Source: Geomonas sp. RF6 (lineage in GTDB: Bacteria; Desulfobacterota; Desulfuromonadia; Geobacterales; Geobacteraceae). Taken from it: a stretch of 64,000 nt of DNA. The translations under genes were made by a program, and so were the position numbers. Below the pieces are notes generated by a model. The model did no database searches. It saw only the letters and a list, made by a program, of their open reading frames with translations, and had not been told where the DNA came from. Numbering within the stretch: the first letter of the stretch is position 1; each line of letters opens with the position of its first letter. Location of the stretch: assembly GCF_021044625.1 (NCBI RefSeq), contig NZ_CP087999.1, positions 2,373,001-2,437,000 on the forward strand. The letters run 5' to 3'. Shown piece by piece: positions 52,944 through 62,006 of the stretch.

Positions 52944-53621
52944 ATGGCAAGCATTAAGCGCCTTCTCTTTAGTACAATCGCCGTTTTGGCAATTTCTGGA
53001 TATTCTTATGCAGCATGCGGGGGCGGGTCTTCTTCCCGTTCCAGCACTGGAAGCGGCACCTCGATGAGCGGCACCGGCACCACCTCCGGTTCGGCAACGG
53101 GCGGCATGGGCACCGGCGGCAGCACGACCAGTACTGGCAGCACGACAGGTACATCCGGCACCACCGGCTCGGGCACCGGCGGCAGCACCAGCGATTTCGG
53201 CTCCGGGTCAGGTACTGGCGGGTCTACGAGTGACTTCGGATCCGGCAGCGGCACAGGCGGCAGCACCGATACTTACGGCACCGGCAGCGGCACAGGCGGC
53301 AGCACCGATACTTACGGCACCGGCTCCGGCACAGGCGGCAGCACCGATACCTATGGCACCGGCTCAGGCACCGGCGGCTCCACCGGCACCATGGGTACCG
53401 GGACCGGTACCGGCACTACAGGGACCGGCACCGGCGGCAGCACCGATACCTATGGCACCGGCTCCGGCACCGGCGGCACTACCGGCACCATGGGGACGGG
53501 CGGTACCTCTGGTACCACCGGAACCGGCACCGGCGGAACTACCGGCACCGGCTCTATGGGGACAGGCACAGGGACCGGCACCGGCGGAACGTCCGGTACG
53601 GGGACCGGCGGCGGGCGGTAA
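52944..53621 (+). CDS. Secreted Gly/Ser/Thr-rich repeat protein
   Basis: This 225-residue protein has a Sec signal peptide ([20 protein letters not shown], cleavage before ACGGG). The rest is almost entirely Gly, Ser and Thr with occasional Asp-Tyr or Met. A 13-residue unit of the type [13 protein letters not shown] occurs five times in direct succession, encoded by 39-bp DNA repeats. The composition suggests an extended surface or matrix protein. An upstream in-frame ATG is rejected because it would precede the signal by 27 residues. A GGGGG stretch serves as the ribosome-binding site. Function is unknown. Confidence 0.75.
   Translation: MASIKRLLFSTIAVLAISGYSYAACGGGSSSRSSTGSGTSMSGTGTTSGSATGGMGTGGSTTSTGSTTGTSGTTGSGTGGSTSDFGSGSGTGGSTSDFGSGSGTGGSTDTYGTGSGTGGSTDTYGTGSGTGGSTDTYGTGSGTGGSTGTMGTGTGTGTTGTGTGGSTDTYGTGSGTGGTTGTMGTGGTSGTTGTGTGGTTGTGSMGTGTGTGTGGTSGTGTGGGR
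53178..53372 (+). repeat. Coding tandem repeat, five 39-bp units
   Basis: The units begin ggcggcagcacc; the last three are nearly identical and the first two differ in the middle (encoding SDFG rather than DTYG). Further degenerate copies continue to the end of the gene. Confidence 0.85.
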
Positions 53622-53642
53622 GCGGCGCCCCCGAGCTTCGAT

Positions 53643-53670
53643 GCCGGGGGGCGGAAATTCCTCCCCCGGC
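53643..53670 (+). terminator. Hairpin after the repeat-protein gene
   Basis: A G+C-rich stem (gccggggg/cccccggc) begins 22 bases past the stop codon. No T run follows. Confidence 0.45.
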
Positions 53671-53684
53671 GTAATGGAAAAAGA

Positions 53685-53714
53685 AGCGGGCCATGCCGAC
53701 TGGTATGGCCCGCT
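53685..53714 (+). terminator. Second hairpin after the repeat-protein gene
   Basis: A perfect 10-bp stem (agcgggccat/atggcccgct) with a 10-base loop is followed by CTCATTT. It is the likely end of the transcript. Confidence 0.6.
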
Positions 53715-53867
53715 CTCATTTACGGCATATTCCCGACGGGGCTCCGCCGAGATCATCTGGGACCATGCCGAGAAAGAGACCCCCCTCCAGAAGAGGAAGC
53801 CCACCTTTCTCCCCTCCCGGTACTCGCGCGATCCGCTCTCCACGTCGCTAACTTTACGGGAGTCACC

Positions 53868-55073
53868 ATGAAAGCACTCGTATTCGCAGGTATAAGAAAA
53901 ATGGAGGTGCGCGAGGTGCCTGATCCGGTAATGGATCAGGAGACCGATGCCATCATCCGGGTCACCTCCGCTGCCATCTGCGGCAGCGATCTCCATATGT
54001 ACGAAGGACGCACCAGCGCGACACCGGGAATGGTCTTTGGACACGAGATCATGGGTGTCGTCCAGCAGGCCGGAAAGGCAACCCAGCTGGTGAAGGAGGG
54101 GGACCGGGTCTGCCTCCCATTCAACGTGTCGTGCGGCATGTGCTTCAACTGCACGCGCGGCTTCGTCAACGCGTGCCTCACCACAAACCCCAAAGGGCCC
54201 GGCGGCGGCTACGGCTATGCCGACCTCGGCCCGCATCGCGGCGGTCAGGCGGAGTTGGTACGGGTCCCCTTTGCCGACTTCAACTGCCTGAAACTCCCCG
54301 GCACCCCCGGTGACGACTTCGAGGACGATTTCATAACCCTCGCCGACATCTTCCCCACCGGGTACCACTCCGCGATCATGGCAAACGTCCACCCCGGCGC
54401 CACGGTCGCCATCTACGGCGCCGGACCTGTCGGCTACATGGCGGCGCTCTCCTCCTTCCTCCTCGGCGCGTCCGCGGTCTACGTCGTCGACCGCTCCGGA
54501 ACACGGCTGAGGATGGTGCAGGAACTGGGAGCGGTGCCGATCAATTTCGAGCACGGCGACCCGGTGCAGCAGATACTGAAGCTGCGCAAGGAGAACCAGC
54601 TCCTCCAGGGACGGCTGCGCCCCGGCGAGGAGAAGCTCCAGGGGGTGCTCTGCGGCATAGACGCAGTCGGCTATCAGTCGCTCGACCGGGGAGACCCGTC
54701 GCACGAGAAACCGACCCAGGTGCTGGAGGACCTAGCACAGGTCGTCTGCGCGACCGGCTCCATCGGCCTCATCGGCGTCTACTTTTCGGGAGATCCGGGG
54801 GGTGTCGATCAGAAGGCGAAGGAGGGAGTTTTCAATTACCCGCTGGGAATGCTCTGGGAGAAAGGTATTACCGTGCAGACGGGGCAGGCGCCGGTGAAGC
54901 GCTACAACGCCTTCCTGCGCGATCTGATCATTCAGGGGAGGGTGAAGCCTGGGAAGCTGGTGAGCCATCGCATAGCGCTCGAAGAGGCACCGCAGGCATA
55001 CGAGAGGTTCCTCATGCGCGGTACGGGGGAGGGCGCCAACTTCACCAAGATCGTATTGAAACCGAACGGCTAG
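53868..55073 (+). CDS. Zinc-dependent alcohol dehydrogenase family protein
   Basis: This 401-residue medium-chain dehydrogenase has catalytic zinc ligands in AAICGSDLHMYEG and GHEIMG. A structural zinc site of four Cys lies in CGMCFNCTRGFVNAC, and the NAD(P)-binding motif is GAGPVGYMA. The length and the insert after the Rossmann motif resemble glutathione-independent formaldehyde dehydrogenases and related enzymes rather than simple ethanol dehydrogenases. A strong ribosome-binding site (GGGAG) precedes it. The substrate is not known. It is followed after 37 bp by the M4 peptidase gene. Confidence 0.9.
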   Translation: MKALVFAGIRKMEVREVPDPVMDQETDAIIRVTSAAICGSDLHMYEGRTSATPGMVFGHEIMGVVQQAGKATQLVKEGDRVCLPFNVSCGMCFNCTRGFVNACLTTNPKGPGGGYGYADLGPHRGGQAELVRVPFADFNCLKLPGTPGDDFEDDFITLADIFPTGYHSAIMANVHPGATVAIYGAGPVGYMAALSSFLLGASAVYVVDRSGTRLRMVQELGAVPINFEHGDPVQQILKLRKENQLLQGRLRPGEEKLQGVLCGIDAVGYQSLDRGDPSHEKPTQVLEDLAQVVCATGSIGLIGVYFSGDPGGVDQKAKEGVFNYPLGMLWEKGITVQTGQAPVKRYNAFLRDLIIQGRVKPGKLVSHRIALEEAPQAYERFLMRGTGEGANFTKIVLKPNG

Positions 55074-55110
55074 TGCCGCGCTACGGCGGCTGACAATAGA
55101 GGAGAACAGA

Positions 55111-56151
55111 ATGAGGGTACGACATCATCCATACTGCACCATCATCCCTCCGCACATCCTCGAGGAGGTGGCAAAGCGGGGGACGCAGCAACAGAAGGAT
55201 TGGGCACTGAACAACCTGACACTGGCAGGGTTCCTGAGGGGGCAGCGACACGTCGCGCCGACCTTGCGGATGGCTGCAGCAGCAGGGTTCAAGAACAGGG
55301 TCGTCTTTGACAACCAGAACGAGGGGGGGGATCCGCCGAGGGGGCGACAGGCGCGTATAGAGACCTCCCCCGACAGCCCGGATGCCACCGTCAACGAGGC
55401 TTTCAACGGCGCGGGCGCCACATACGACCTCTACTTCGACGTCTTCCAGAGAAACTCCGTGGACGACAAGGGGCTCACGCTCGTCTCCTATGTCCACTTC
55501 GCCACGGACTTCAACAACGCCTTCTGGGACGGCAGCCAGATGATTTACGGGGACGGCGACAACCAGATCTTCGGCCGCTTCACCAAGTGCATAGACGTCA
55601 TCGGCCACGAGCTCACCCACGGGGTGACCCAGTACGAGGCGAACCTGACGTACTCCGGACAATCGGGGGCACTTAACGAATCGTTCTCCGACGTCTTCGG
55701 AAGCCTCGTGAAGCAGCGCAGCCTGGGGCAGACGGCGGAGACGGCGGACTGGCTGATCGGCGAGGGGCTCTTTACCCCCAGCATCAAGGGGGTGGCGCTC
55801 CGGTCCATGAAGGAGCCGGGGACGGCGTACGATGACCCGGTCCTCGGCAAAGATCCGCAGCCGGGGCATATGAACGACTACGTCAACACCTTCAGCGACA
55901 ACGGCGGGGTGCATATTAACTCCGGCATCCCGAACCGTGCCTTTTTCCTCACCGCAACCGCCCTTGGCGGGAACGCCTGGGACAAGGCCGGGAAGATCTG
56001 GTACGTCGCGCTGCGCGACCGGATGCGCAGCAACTACAACTTCAAACGCGCCGCCCGCGCCACGGTAAGTGTGGCGAAGGAGCTTTTCGGTGACACCAGC
56101 ACGGAAATGAAGGCCGTGCAAGACGCATGGCGCGCCGTAGGCGTGCTATAG
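55111..56151 (+). CDS. Protealysin-like M4 metallopeptidase
   Basis: This 346-residue peptidase shows the M4 zinc site HELTH (166-170) and the third ligand Glu190 in ALNESFSDVFGS, exactly 24 residues after the first His as in thermolysin. The N-terminus has no signal peptide; CTIIPPHILEEVAKRG matches the short PPL-type propeptide of protealysins, which stay in the cytoplasm or leave by other routes. The active-site His appears in NDNGGVHINSGIPNRAF-like SDNGGVHINSGIPNRAF. The next gene encodes the probable inhibitor. This pairing is known for protealysin operons. Confidence 0.92.
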   Translation: MRVRHHPYCTIIPPHILEEVAKRGTQQQKDWALNNLTLAGFLRGQRHVAPTLRMAAAAGFKNRVVFDNQNEGGDPPRGRQARIETSPDSPDATVNEAFNGAGATYDLYFDVFQRNSVDDKGLTLVSYVHFATDFNNAFWDGSQMIYGDGDNQIFGRFTKCIDVIGHELTHGVTQYEANLTYSGQSGALNESFSDVFGSLVKQRSLGQTAETADWLIGEGLFTPSIKGVALRSMKEPGTAYDDPVLGKDPQPGHMNDYVNTFSDNGGVHINSGIPNRAFFLTATALGGNAWDKAGKIWYVALRDRMRSNYNFKRAARATVSVAKELFGDTSTEMKAVQDAWRAVGVL

Positions 56152-56207
56152 TTTGGCTGCTCCCCCTCCTCATGGGGGGGGTATTCCAGCCAACGGAGAG
56201 TGCAGCC

Positions 56208-56522
56208 GTGCAGATCTTCTTCGAGCAAAGCGGCGGTTTCGGGGGGCTCAGGTTCCACGTGGCGGTGGAGACGGAAAAGCTCCCCGCGGAAGAGGCGGAC
56301 CGGGTGAAGGGGCTCCTTGCTGAGGCCGATTTCTTCCACCTCCCGGGGAGGATTGTTTCGCCCCGTCCACAGCCTGACCGGTACCAGTACTTCCTCAAAG
56401 TGGAAGGGGAAGGGAAGTGTCATGAGGTGACGGTAAGCGAGGAGGCGGTGCCCGAGCATCTCGCTCCGCTCATCAAGTGGCTGCAAGGGGAGATGCGGCG
56501 CAGACGGGAGGGCGCGCGCTGA
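56208..56522 (+). CDS. Emfourin-like inhibitor of the M4 peptidase
   Basis: This 104-residue protein resembles emfourin (M4in), the protein inhibitor encoded beside protealysin. It starts QIFFEQSGGFGGLRF after the initiator, and ends with VSEEAVPEHLAPLIKWLQGE. The GTG at 56208 is preferred, with GGAGAG 7 bases upstream. An ATG at 56127, inside the end of the peptidase gene, would add 27 residues that look like a signal peptide; if used, the inhibitor would be exported. It should bind and block the enzyme before release. The family call rests on these motifs and on the operon position. Confidence 0.75.
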   Translation: MQIFFEQSGGFGGLRFHVAVETEKLPAEEADRVKGLLAEADFFHLPGRIVSPRPQPDRYQYFLKVEGEGKCHEVTVSEEAVPEHLAPLIKWLQGEMRRRREGAR

Positions 56523-56549
56523 TCCTCCCGGCGCCCCGGCTTCTCCAAT

Positions 56550-56578
56550 AATCGCCCCGGCAGCAACGGGGCGATTTT
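56550..56578 (+). terminator. Rho-independent terminator of the peptidase-emfourin operon
   Basis: A perfect 10-bp stem (aatcgccccg/cggggcgatt) with a 7-base loop ends in TTTT. It lies 28 bases after the emfourin stop. Confidence 0.8.
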
Positions 56579-56971
56579 AATTCGTGCGCCCTTTCGCGGG
56601 ATCGGATTTTTTGGGGGGGTGCCCCAGGAAGTGTCACGGACCCGGCGTTGCAGGTGGGAAAAGCGTCAAAAAACGGTGATTGCAGGAAGAATGCCGCGAA
56701 AAGTGGACAACTCAGCTTTGGCACCGTGCTCATGACAGCTAGAATGTTGCCACTGGGAGTTCTTCTTTCCACACAGGCTGTGGAAAACCGTGTGGACAAG
56801 AGCCCCTCATTCCTGCCGTGATGGGCTCAACACCGGCCGTTTTTAGCGTTTTGCCTCTTTTTTGTGCAGCTGGAGTGCGTGAAAAAATGGGCAGCGGAGC
56901 CGCACTGGAAGTACCCTGAACGGCTGGCCTCATGCGGCCTATGTTTCCTCCACGACCGCAGGAGCATAGGG
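56579..56971. other. Intergenic region without recognised gene
   Basis: About 390 bases between the emfourin terminator and a family-A element contain no frame with a credible start and family. It faces pyc from the downstream side, so no promoter for a flanking gene is needed here. Confidence 0.45.
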
Positions 56972-57075
56972 CGTCCCCTCCCTTTCAAGGGGAGGGACAG
57001 GGTGGGGATGGGGTTGAGGTTGGTGAGCGTCGACCCCATCCCCCACCTGTCCTCCCCCTTGAAAGGGGAGGGACG
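56972..57075. repeat. Dispersed inverted-repeat element, family A, second complete copy
   Basis: A 43-base arm and a 42-base inverted arm around a 19-base centre match the element at 7878-7982 almost exactly. It again lies between convergent genes. Confidence 0.85.
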
Positions 57076-57132
57076 TACTGCCGGCGGCTGAGGTTTCCCT
57101 GCACCCTCTCTCATACTTCGCCAGGATGCAAA

Positions 57133-57162
57133 AAAGGGGAGCGCCTGCCGGCACTCCCCTTT
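57133..57162 (-). terminator. Rho-independent terminator of pyc
   Basis: A 9-bp stem (aaaggggag/ctccccttt) with a G+C-rich centre is followed on the minus strand by TTT, completing a run of six T with the stem end. It lies 33 bases past the stop at 57196. Confidence 0.8.
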
Positions 57163-57195
57163 CTACTCATCGTCCTCCCTCTCGGAAGGATTCCT

Positions 57196-60100
57196 CTACT
57201 TCATGACAACGAGGAGTTCTTCCTTCTCCACCTTGTCCCCTTCCTTGCAACGCACCTCGGCGATGGTGGCGTCTTCCTTCGCCTTCACGTTTGTCTCCAT
57301 CTTCATTGCCTCGGTCACCACGAGGATCTGCCCCGCCTTTACCTCGTCACCCGCCTTCACGTTCACCTTCAGCACCTTTCCGGGCATCGGGGCGCCTACC
57401 TGCTTCGGATTCCCCTTCTCCGCCTTTTCGTGCGTCGCGGTGTCGGTGACCACGGAGCGGTCGCGCACGATTACGGAGCGGGCGAAGCCGTTCAGCTCGA
57501 AGTACACCTCGCGGGTGCCGTCCGGTTGCACCGGGCCGACGGTGTTCAGCTTGATGATCAGCGTTTTTCCCGGCTGGATCTCGATGGAGGTCTCCTGACC
57601 CGGCTCAAGGCCGTAGAAGAAGATCGGCGTCGGGATGACGGAGACGTCGGAGTACTCCTGGCAGTGCCTGTCGAAGTCGACGTACACGTTCGGGTAAAGG
57701 ATGTAGGAGAGGAGGCACTTGTCGTCCTCGACGGGGCGCCCCACCTTCGCCTCCAGCTGTGCGCGCTGCGCCTCGAAGTCCACCGGCTCGAGGAGCTCGC
57801 CGGGACGGCAGGTAATCGGCTCCTCTCCCTTCAGGATGATCTTTTGCAGCTCTTCGGGGAATCCCTGGTACGGCTGGCCGATCATCCCCTTGAAGAAGCC
57901 GACGACGGACTCGGGGAAGGTAAGCTCGTCACCCTTGGTGAAGACGTCCGCCGGCTGCAGGTTGTTCTTCACCAGGAAGATCGCCATGTCGCCGACGATC
58001 TTCGAGGAGGGGGTCACCTTGATGACGTCCCCGAAGAGCTCGTTTACCTTGCTGTACATATCCTTGCACTCTTCCCAGCGCTCCAGAAGGCCGAGCCCCG
58101 CAACCTGCGGCTTGTAGTTGGAGTACTGCCCCCCCGGGATCTCGTGCTTGTACACCTCGGCGGTGCCGCTTTTCAGCCCCGACTCGAACGGCGCGTAGTA
58201 GTCGCGCACCGTCTCCCAGTAGTTCGCCAGCTGCTGCAGCCCCGCCTCGTTCACCTGCGGGTCGCGCTCGCTCCCCTTCAGCATCGCCACCAGCGCGTTC
58301 AGGTTCGGCTGCGAGGTGAGGCCGGAGATGGAGGAGAGTGCGGCGTCGATGATGTCCACACCGGCAAGGGTCGCCTGCAGCAGCAGCGCGCCGCCGTTTC
58401 CGGAGGTGTCGTGGGTGTGCAGGTGCACAGGGATGCCGATCTCCTCCTTCAGCGCCTTCACCAGCTGGTAGCCGGCAAAGGGCTTCAGAAGCCCCGCCAT
58501 GTCCTTGATGGCGAGGATGTGCGCCCCCATCTTCTCCAGCTCTTTCGCGAGAGAGACGTAGTAGGAGAGGGGGTACTTCGTGCGCTTCGGGTCGGAGATG
58601 TCGCCGGTGTAGCAGATCGCCGCCTCGCACACCTTGCCCGACTTCTGCACCGCCTCCATGGCGACGGTCATCCCCTTCGTCCAGTTCAGCGAGTCGAAGA
58701 CGCGGAAGATGTCGATCCCTGCCGCCGCAGCCTCGGCGACGAACCTCTGCACCACGTTGTCCGGGTAGTTCGTGTACCCGACGGCGTTGGAGCCGCGCAG
58801 AAGCATCTGGAAGAGGATGTTCGGGATCCGCTGCGAGAGGTTGTGGAGCCGCTGCCACGGGTCTTCCTTCAAAAAGCGCATGGAGACGTCGTAGGTCGCC
58901 CCCCCCCACAGCTCCAGGGAGAAGAGGTCGGCGGCAAGCCGCGAGGTCGGCTCGGCGATGCGCAGGAGGTCGTAGCTTCTGACCCGCGTGGCCAGGAGGG
59001 ACTGGTGCGCGTCGCGCATGGTGGTGTCGGTGACGAGGACCTTCTTCTGCTCCATGATCCACCGGGAAAGCCCCTCGGCCCCGCGCTCCTTCAGGATGTC
59101 GCGGCTCCCTGACGGGACGGGCTGGAGGTGGTCGACGTGCGGTGCGTGCGCCTCCAGGAGCTCGGCGGAGCGCAGCGGCTTCGTGACCCCGGCGGAGCCG
59201 TTCACGATGACGTCGCCGATGAAGCGCAGCACCTTGTTGGCGCGGTCCTTCTTCTCGGGGATCACCAAAAGCTCCGGGTGCTTGTCGATGAAGGAGGTGT
59301 CGCAGCCGCCCGCCTCGAAGACCGGGTGGGTGATCACGTTCTCCAGAAAGCCTATGTTTGTCTTCACCCCGCGCACGCGGAACTCCTGCAGGGCGCGGTT
59401 CATGATGTGCGCGGACTCCTGGAAGGAGAGCCCCCAGGTGCTCACCTTCACCAGCAGCGAGTCGTAGTGGGGGGTGATGCGGCTCCCGGTGAAGGCGTTG
59501 CCGGCATCGAGGCGCACGCCGCACCCGGCGGAGGAGCGGTAGGTGGTAAGGGTGCCGAAGTCCGGCGCGAAGTTGTTCGCAGGATCCTCGGTGGTGATGC
59601 GGCACTGGATGGCGTAGCCGCGCTTCTCGATGGCGTCCTGGCTCGGGATGTTGATCTCCGGGTCGGAGAGCCGCTTCCCTTCGGCGACGAGGATCTGCGC
59701 CTGCACGAGGTTTCGCCCGGTGATCATCTCGGTGACGGTATGCTCGACCTGGATGCGCGGGTTCATCTCGATGAAGTAGAACTCGCCGCTTTCGTCGAGG
59801 AGAAACTCCACCGTGCCGGCGTTTCTGTATTTCACCTGGCTTGCGATCTTCAGCGCCTCGGTGCACAGGCGCTGCCTCGTCTCCTCGGTGATGGCGAGAG
59901 AGGGGGCAAACTCCACCACCTTCTGGTGACGGCGCTGGATGGAGCAGTCGCGCTCAAAGAAGTGCACGAGGTTGCCGTAGCCGTCCCCCATGACCTGCAC
60001 TTCTATGTGCTTCGGGTTCTTAAGATAGCGCTCCAGGAAGACGGAGTCGTCGCCGAAGGCGGCCTTCGCCTCGGAGCTCGCGCTCTTCAGCCCCTCGAGG

Positions 60101-60645
60101 AGCTCGCCCTGGTTTGTGGCGACGCGCATGCCGCGCCCGCCGCCGCCGGCGGCCGCCTTTATGATGATCGGGTAGCCGTGCTGCTTGGCAAAAAGGAGCG
60201 CCTCTTCGGCGTGGCGGATCGGATCTTCGGTCCCCGGGACGGTGGCGACGCCGGCGGCCTTGGCGACCTTGCGGGCCGCTACCTTGTCGCCAAGTGCCCG
60301 CTGCATCTCCGCGGTCGGTCCGATGAAGGCGATCCCCGCCTGCTCGCACTTCTCGGCGAACTCGGCGTTTTCGGAGAGAAAGCCGTAGCCGGGGTGAATG
60401 GCATCGACGTCGCGGCTCTTGGCGAGCTCGATTATCTCGTCGATCCCCAGGTAGGCGTCGATCGGGTTTTTTCCCTTCCCGACCTGGTACGCCTCGTCCG
60501 CCTTGTAACGGTGCAAGGAGAGCTTGTCCTCTTCAGAGTAGATGGCGACAGTCGATATGCCGAGCTCGGTGCAGGCGCGGAAGATGCGGATCGCGATCTC
60601 CCCGCGGTTGGCCGCCATGACCTTTTTGAATTTCCTTTGCTCCAT
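57196..60645 (-). CDS. pyc: Pyruvate carboxylase
   Basis: This 1149-residue enzyme makes oxaloacetate from pyruvate and bicarbonate with ATP. It has a biotin carboxylase domain (KVMAANRGEIAIRIFRAC, AAAGGGGRGMRV, FIEMNPRIQVEHTVTE) and a carboxyltransferase domain (DTTMRDAHQSLLATRVR, HLHTHDTSGNGGALLLQA). The biotinyl domain ends the protein with the attachment Lys in TEAMKMET. The single-chain form is expected for bacteria that feed acetate-derived carbon into the TCA cycle. The ATG follows GGAGGAG; an in-frame start 17 codons earlier is rejected. Confidence 0.97.
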   Translation of the reverse strand: MEQRKFKKVMAANRGEIAIRIFRACTELGISTVAIYSEEDKLSLHRYKADEAYQVGKGKNPIDAYLGIDEIIELAKSRDVDAIHPGYGFLSENAEFAEKCEQAGIAFIGPTAEMQRALGDKVAARKVAKAAGVATVPGTEDPIRHAEEALLFAKQHGYPIIIKAAAGGGGRGMRVATNQGELLEGLKSASSEAKAAFGDDSVFLERYLKNPKHIEVQVMGDGYGNLVHFFERDCSIQRRHQKVVEFAPSLAITEETRQRLCTEALKIASQVKYRNAGTVEFLLDESGEFYFIEMNPRIQVEHTVTEMITGRNLVQAQILVAEGKRLSDPEINIPSQDAIEKRGYAIQCRITTEDPANNFAPDFGTLTTYRSSAGCGVRLDAGNAFTGSRITPHYDSLLVKVSTWGLSFQESAHIMNRALQEFRVRGVKTNIGFLENVITHPVFEAGGCDTSFIDKHPELLVIPEKKDRANKVLRFIGDVIVNGSAGVTKPLRSAELLEAHAPHVDHLQPVPSGSRDILKERGAEGLSRWIMEQKKVLVTDTTMRDAHQSLLATRVRSYDLLRIAEPTSRLAADLFSLELWGGATYDVSMRFLKEDPWQRLHNLSQRIPNILFQMLLRGSNAVGYTNYPDNVVQRFVAEAAAAGIDIFRVFDSLNWTKGMTVAMEAVQKSGKVCEAAICYTGDISDPKRTKYPLSYYVSLAKELEKMGAHILAIKDMAGLLKPFAGYQLVKALKEEIGIPVHLHTHDTSGNGGALLLQATLAGVDIIDAALSSISGLTSQPNLNALVAMLKGSERDPQVNEAGLQQLANYWETVRDYYAPFESGLKSGTAEVYKHEIPGGQYSNYKPQVAGLGLLERWEECKDMYSKVNELFGDVIKVTPSSKIVGDMAIFLVKNNLQPADVFTKGDELTFPESVVGFFKGMIGQPYQGFPEELQKIILKGEEPITCRPGELLEPVDFEAQRAQLEAKVGRPVEDDKCLLSYILYPNVYVDFDRHCQEYSDVSVIPTPIFFYGLEPGQETSIEIQPGKTLIIKLNTVGPVQPDGTREVYFELNGFARSVIVRDRSVVTDTATHEKAEKGNPKQVGAPMPGKVLKVNVKAGDEVKAGQILVVTEAMKMETNVKAKEDATIAEVRCKEGDKVEKEELLVVMK

Positions 60646-60761
60646 TACTGCTCCTCCATGTGATGGTGCGCTAATTAGAAGAGTTGCGGTATACACTTCA
60701 CCCCGCTCCGGCGATTTTTCCCTGATTTTCTCGCTGTTTCGGCCGGTGCGGAAAGCTGGCT

Positions 60762-60790
60762 ATTAAATCAGCTACCCGTCCCTTTGTCAA
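60762..60790 (-). promoter_or_regulatory. Promoter of pyc
   Basis: On the minus strand a perfect TTGACA, 17-base spacer and TTTAAT (5 of 6 to TATAAT) lie 117 bases before the pyc start codon. Confidence 0.75.
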
Positions 60791-60997
60791 TATGAAATGC
60801 CGTTATAGCGCAGTCGCTCCGCCCCACCTCCGGCCGCCCGGAAAACGCGCTCGTGGCGCGGCTTTCGCGACTGCTTTTTGCTTGCCTTTCGCGGTTCAAG
60901 CCTCTATCTTTGGTCGGTTGCGGGTACGCCCCGCGCCGGGCCCTCCCGGAGCGGCGGCAGCGCAGGCGGGAGGTGTCTCTCGCGCCCGGTGCCATCC
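60791..60997. other. Central part of the pyc-murI divergent region
   Basis: This G+C-rich spacer lies between the two divergent promoters. No operator-like repeat, RNA or small gene was recognised. Confidence 0.4.
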
Positions 60998-61026
60998 TTG
61001 ACAAGGTCCCGGCGCCCCCCTAATAT
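60998..61026 (+). promoter_or_regulatory. Promoter of murI and downstream genes
   Basis: A perfect TTGACA and a 17-base spacer are followed by TAATAT, with an A+T-rich start region. It is about 138 bases before the murI start. Confidence 0.65.
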
Positions 61027-61163
61027 ATACCTTTTTCCCGCTTATATCAGTACCTTACTGGCTTTCGCGCTGCCCGGGAGAGTCACAGGGTTCTCAAAAG
61101 TCACAGCAGCCGCTGCATGATTGTCATAAAGTACCCGTCTACAGTCAAAAGGGAGCAGTAGTT

Positions 61164-62006
61164 TTGGCCTGGAAAGCTATCGGAATTTTCGACTCCGGCG
61201 TCGGAGGTCTCACCGTCCTCAAAGAGGTGGTGAAAGCCCTGCCGCAGGAGGATACCATCTACCTCGGGGACACGGCTCGCGTCCCCTACGGCACCAAGTC
61301 CCCCGAAACGGTCGTCCGCTACTCGCGCCAGATCGCCGAGTACCTCTTCAGCCGCGATATAAAGCTCCTCGTGGTGGCGTGCAACACCGCCTCCGCCGTG
61401 GCGCTCGCAACCCTGCAGCGCGAGCTGCCGATTCCGGTGGTCGGTGTCATCGAGCCCGGCGCCCGTCGCGCCGCCGCGGTCACCAGGAGCGGGAAGGTGG
61501 GGGTCATCGGGACCGCCGCCACCGTCGGGAGCAGCGCCTACACGAAGGCGATCAAGAGGATTAACCCGGAGATCCAGGTTGTGACCCGCGCCTGCCCCCT
61601 CTTTGTCCCGCTGGCGGAGGAAGGGTGGGTAGAAAACGAGGTGGCGCGCCTTACCGCCTCCATCTACCTCACCGACCTGAAGGCGCAGGGGGTCGACACG
61701 CTGGTGCTCGGGTGCACCCACTACCCGATCCTGAAGGAGGTCATCGCCGAGGTCATGGGTGACGGCGTCACCCTCGTCGACTCCGCACAGGAGACGGCGC
61801 GCACGGTCGCGGAGATCCTCGGTGAAAACGCGCTCCTGCGCCCGGCAGAGGAAGTGGGGAACCATCATTATTTCGTCACCGACGTCCCCGCCGGCTTCAT
61901 CCGGGTCGGCAACCGTTTCCTCGGGGGGCGTCTCGGGGATGTGTACCAGGTGAACCTGGAGGACGAGGGTAAGGAAGGAGGGAGCGGTGAAGAAGAGGAG
62001 CCGTAA
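61164..62006 (+). CDS. murI: Glutamate racemase
   Basis: This 280-residue enzyme converts L- to D-glutamate for peptidoglycan. It has IGIFDSGVGGLTVLKEV, the two catalytic Cys in VACNTAS (Cys73) and LGCTHYP (Cys184), and YLGDTARVPYG. The start codon is TTG, placed by the conserved N-terminus, with a GGGAG ribosome-binding site about 9 bases upstream. The C-terminus is extended by an acidic tail. It overlaps the following gene by 20 bases. Confidence 0.95.
   Translation: MAWKAIGIFDSGVGGLTVLKEVVKALPQEDTIYLGDTARVPYGTKSPETVVRYSRQIAEYLFSRDIKLLVVACNTASAVALATLQRELPIPVVGVIEPGARRAAAVTRSGKVGVIGTAATVGSSAYTKAIKRINPEIQVVTRACPLFVPLAEEGWVENEVARLTASIYLTDLKAQGVDTLVLGCTHYPILKEVIAEVMGDGVTLVDSAQETARTVAEILGENALLRPAEEVGNHHYFVTDVPAGFIRVGNRFLGGRLGDVYQVNLEDEGKEGGSGEEEEP

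Noticed and set aside
57929-59866. 645-codon open frame on the same strand within pyc
   Set aside because: It is Arg/Ala-rich with no conserved motif, while the overlapping pyc frame has all expected domains; high G+C keeps such shadow frames open.
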